Positions 62,340-64,000 of a stretch of DNA of 64,000 nucleotides are shown here, piece by piece. Below the pieces are notes generated by a model. It saw only the letters and a program-made list of their open reading frames with translations. It did not search any database and was not told the origin of the DNA. The stretch is from positions 1 through 64,000 of the forward strand of contig JAZDIP010000069.1 in the NCBI GenBank assembly GCA_043804925.1, in the 5' to 3' direction. The position numbers were made by a program, and so were the translations under genes. Within the stretch, counting starts at the first letter, position 1. The number at the start of each line of letters is the position of its first letter. This DNA is from ChocPot-Mid sp043804925 (GTDB lineage: Bacteria; Bacteroidota; Ignavibacteria; Kapaibacteriales; UBA2268).

Positions 62340-62394
62340 AAATAAAATAAAATAATTGTAAGTTATTGATATTACAAGCTAAATATCTTATAAT

Positions 62395-62480
62395 TGGTGC
62401 GGAAGGGGGGACTTGAACCCCCACGCCTTGTGAGCACCACCCCCTCAAGATGGCGTGTCTGCCTGTTTCACCACTTCCGC
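62395..62480 (-). tRNA. tRNA-Leu(GAG), restored by the element
   Basis: Complete class II tRNA: acceptor GCGGAAG/CTTCCGC, D-arm, anticodon stem CCATC/GGTGG with loop TTGAGGG (anticodon GAG), long variable arm (TGCTCACAAGGCG), T-arm GGGGGTTCAAGTCCCCC. Here CCA is encoded (62395-62397), unlike the other tRNAs in the window. Its 3' part lies inside the att repeat. Confidence 0.95.
62397..62420 (-). repeat. Right att site (3' end of tRNA-Leu)
   Basis: 24-bp copy of the repeat at 57429-57452; the sequence inside the element immediately beyond it supplies the last two bases of the encoded CCA. Confidence 0.9.
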
Positions 62481-62659
62481 TTAAATAAAAGAATACAAAA
62501 TTACAACAGTTTTTAAAATCCTCAAAACTAAATTATAACTATTTATAATTCAATGGATTAAAAAGAACATTCAAAAACAAATTGATAAAATACTTTTTGA
62601 ATATTCATTGTAATATTCGTAAATTTGTAGTTCGCAATAATTGGATTATTGCAAAAATT

Positions 62660-62730
62660 GGTGCCGTAGCCAAGTGGTTAGGCAGCGGTCTGCAAAACCG
62701 TCAACGCCGGTTCGAATCCGGCCGGCACCT
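62660..62730 (+). tRNA. tRNA-Cys(GCA)
   Basis: Acceptor GGTGCCG/CGGCACC, D-arm TAGCCAAGTGGTTAGGC, anticodon loop CTGCAAA (GCA), short variable loop, T-arm GCCGGTTCGAATCCGGC, discriminator T. CCA not encoded. Confidence 0.95.
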
Positions 62731-62738
62731 CTTTATTC

Positions 62739-62780
62739 AATTACGAATTAAGAATTAAGAAAATAGATTTTAGATTTTGG
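62739..62780. repeat. AATTACGAATTAAGAATTAAG-type repeat
   Basis: Quasi-tandem AATTA/AATTAAG units and TAGATTTTAGATTTTGG directly after tRNA-Cys. Same character as the other short-repeat blocks. Confidence 0.5.
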
Positions 62781-62867
62781 ATATTAGAATTATTTTTTTC
62801 GAATTTGTTTTTGAATAAAAATTTAAATGTTTAAAAAAGAATGTTGAATTAATTTGATATAGGATAT

Positions 62868-63434
62868 ATGGCAGGAACGTCATCTGATTTAAGGGTTGGA
62901 GCAGTTATAAAGTGGAACGGCGAGTTGATGAAAGTAGTAAAATACGAACATGTAACTCCCGGAAAAGGTCCGGCTCACCATCAATGTAAATTGAGAAATA
63001 TAAAGACCGGCAGGTTATATGAAAATCGTTTTAGGACAGGAGAATCTGTTGAATTCATCAGGGTAGAAAATAGAAATTATCAATACCTTTACTCCGACGG
63101 AGACAGTTTGCATTTTATGAGTCTCGATGATTACAATCAAATCCCCGTACAGTCGGATATTGTAGGGGATGATAAAGACTATATGAAAGAAAACCAGGAT
63201 GTACAACTTTCATTTGTTGGTGATGAGGTAATAGCTGTTGAACTTCCTTCTGCAGTTAATTTGAGAATAATTCATACAGAACCAGGTCTCAAAGGAGATA
63301 CTGCTACAAACGTGTTAAAACCGGCAACAGTAGAAACCGGTGCCGTGATTCAGGTTCCCTTATTTATTAATGAAGGTGAGATGATTCGCGTTGATACTAC
63401 TAACGGTAACTACATCGAGAGAGTTAAAGAATAA
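62868..63434 (+). CDS. efp: Translation elongation factor P
   Basis: 188 aa, normal length. SDLRVGAVIKWNGELMKVVKYEHVTPGKGPAHHQCKLRNIKTG includes the conserved Lys in PGKGPA that is modified in many bacteria. The central OB-domains and the C-terminal GLKGDTATNVLKPATVETGAVIQVPLFINEG are typical. It relieves ribosome stalling at polyproline. Followed at 50 nt by accB, a common neighbour. Confidence 0.97.
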   Translation: MAGTSSDLRVGAVIKWNGELMKVVKYEHVTPGKGPAHHQCKLRNIKTGRLYENRFRTGESVEFIRVENRNYQYLYSDGDSLHFMSLDDYNQIPVQSDIVGDDKDYMKENQDVQLSFVGDEVIAVELPSAVNLRIIHTEPGLKGDTATNVLKPATVETGAVIQVPLFINEGEMIRVDTTNGNYIERVKE

Positions 63435-63484
63435 AACAGTTATAAAGTTTATAAAGTTTTCTAAAGATAGATTGGGAGGTTAAT

Positions 63485-63967
63485 ATGGATTTAAATTACC
63501 TGAAAAAAGTAATCAAGATTTTTGATGAAAGTGCTTTAGCAGAAATCAGGATTGAAGAAGATGGATTGAAAATTAAACTTGCAAAATATATTGAAAAAGA
63601 CAATGTTTCAAATCCTCAATTTATGCATGTTTCAACACAACAGGCAACTCAATCTGTACCCGAAACTCAAATAATCATTCCTGAAATTCCTTCGCCTGAA
63701 GTTAATAAGGAAAATGATGCGGTGGTCGGTCACATTATTAAATCACCTATTGTCGGAACTTTCTATAGATCTGCATCCCCCGATTCAGAGCCATTTGTTG
63801 ATGTAGGTCAACACATAATAAAAGGTTCTCCTCTTTGCATTATTGAAGCTATGAAGTTGATGAATGAAATTGAAAGTGATATTACCGGAACTGTTACGAA
63901 AATTTTAATAGAAAATGCTCAACCGGTAGAGTACGGTCAACCAATATTTGTTATTAAAGCGGATTAG
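63485..63967 (+). CDS. accB: Biotin carboxyl carrier protein of acetyl-CoA carboxylase
   Basis: 160 aa. The C-terminal 75 residues are the biotinyl domain (IKSPIVGTFYRSASPDSEPFVDVGQHI, CIIEAMKLMNEIESDITG), with the biotin Lys in EAMKLM. The middle is a Pro/Glu-rich linker, the N-terminus a conserved helical segment. It carries biotin for fatty acid synthesis. GGGAGG precedes the ATG. accC would be expected downstream, beyond the window. Confidence 0.96.
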   Translation: MDLNYLKKVIKIFDESALAEIRIEEDGLKIKLAKYIEKDNVSNPQFMHVSTQQATQSVPETQIIIPEIPSPEVNKENDAVVGHIIKSPIVGTFYRSASPDSEPFVDVGQHIIKGSPLCIIEAMKLMNEIESDITGTVTKILIENAQPVEYGQPIFVIKAD

Positions 63968-63968
63968 T

Positions 63969-64000
63969 GATAATTACTAATTACCAATTACTAATTACTA
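63969..64000. repeat. AATTACTAATTACCAATTACT repeat at window edge
   Basis: AATTACTAATTACC units, running off the end. Same short-repeat type as elsewhere; whether a longer block follows is unknown. Confidence 0.5.

Larger units (their letters stand above)
57429..62420. mobile_element. Complete 5-kb integrative element in tRNA-Leu(GAG)
   Basis: Flanked by a 24-bp perfect direct repeat of the tRNA-Leu 3' end (57429-57452 and 62397-62420), with the intact tRNA at the right and the displaced 3' fragment at the left. All genes between the repeats point right except the tRNA. Contents in order: tyrosine recombinase, DUF4177-like protein, lipoprotein, unknown protein, HTH protein, replication-initiator-like protein, two small unknown proteins. 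No relaxase, conjugation, capsid or transposase gene was seen, so it is either a mobilisable/satellite element or a remnant. The size and contents would fit a phage satellite. Confidence 0.85.

Overview
The window is AT-rich and has the gene content of a Bacteroidota-group bacterium, possibly the Ignavibacteria/Kapabacteria side of the group. Secreted proteins end in type IX secretion (T9SS) sorting domains. There is a TonB receptor with a DUF4249 partner, a monomeric isocitrate dehydrogenase, a DUF3078 protein and a Fibrobacter-type paralog domain. One promoter fits the Bacteroidota TTG-N20-TAnnTTTG pattern. The phylum-level call is inference from these families; no rRNA is present.

Layout. 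1-2550 is the right end of an integrated element: a ribbon-helix-helix gene, an HTH regulator behind repeated operator-like sites, and a tyrosine recombinase, ending at a 43-nt tRNA-Asn 3' fragment. 2640-4640 holds RHS-repeat debris around two small exported proteins. 4637-9395 is a minus-strand housekeeping block (PHP phosphoesterase, proS, holA, murI), followed by a phosphofructokinase on the plus strand. 10890-14109 is a surface-polysaccharide-type cluster (two methyltransferases and an O-antigen ligase/polymerase-like protein). 14193-18935 contains exported domain-repeat proteins and two toxin-antitoxin pairs separated by repeated copies of one gene's 3' tail. 19128-31191 holds uvrA, which carries low-complexity repeat DNA in its reading frame, plus exported proteins, tRNA-Ser, a T9SS GH16-like protein and icd. 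31239-36618 holds tRNA-Arg, the SRP RNA and a run of rng-dxr-rseP-surE. 36650-42873 holds a TonB receptor pair and a DNA methyltransferase with a degenerate nuclease-like tail.

43154-46153 is an encapsulin operon: a family 2 shell protein with an inserted cyclic-nucleotide-binding-like domain, 3 nt upstream of a cysteine desulfurase with a long N-terminal extension. This is a predicted sulfur-metabolism nanocompartment. 46440-57085 carries aquaporin, a duplicated-start GIY-YIG/cupin locus, a 1,253-aa VWA/WD40/T9SS protein, an ECF-like sigma factor and urocanate hydratase.

57429-62420 is a complete 5-kb integrative element in a tRNA-Leu(GAG) gene. It is bounded by a 24-bp direct repeat and has subterminal arm-like repeats, a full recombinase, a small HTH protein, a replication-initiator-like protein and several unknown genes, with no visible conjugation or capsid genes. 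The window ends with tRNA-Leu, tRNA-Cys, efp and accB.

Themes: two independent tRNA-targeted integrations; short repeat families that fill intergenic DNA and enter coding sequence; and gene cassettes bounded by duplicated gene ends. The points I consider most worth checking are the encapsulin operon, the tRNA-Leu element, the tail-bounded toxin-antitoxin array and the repeat insertion in uvrA.
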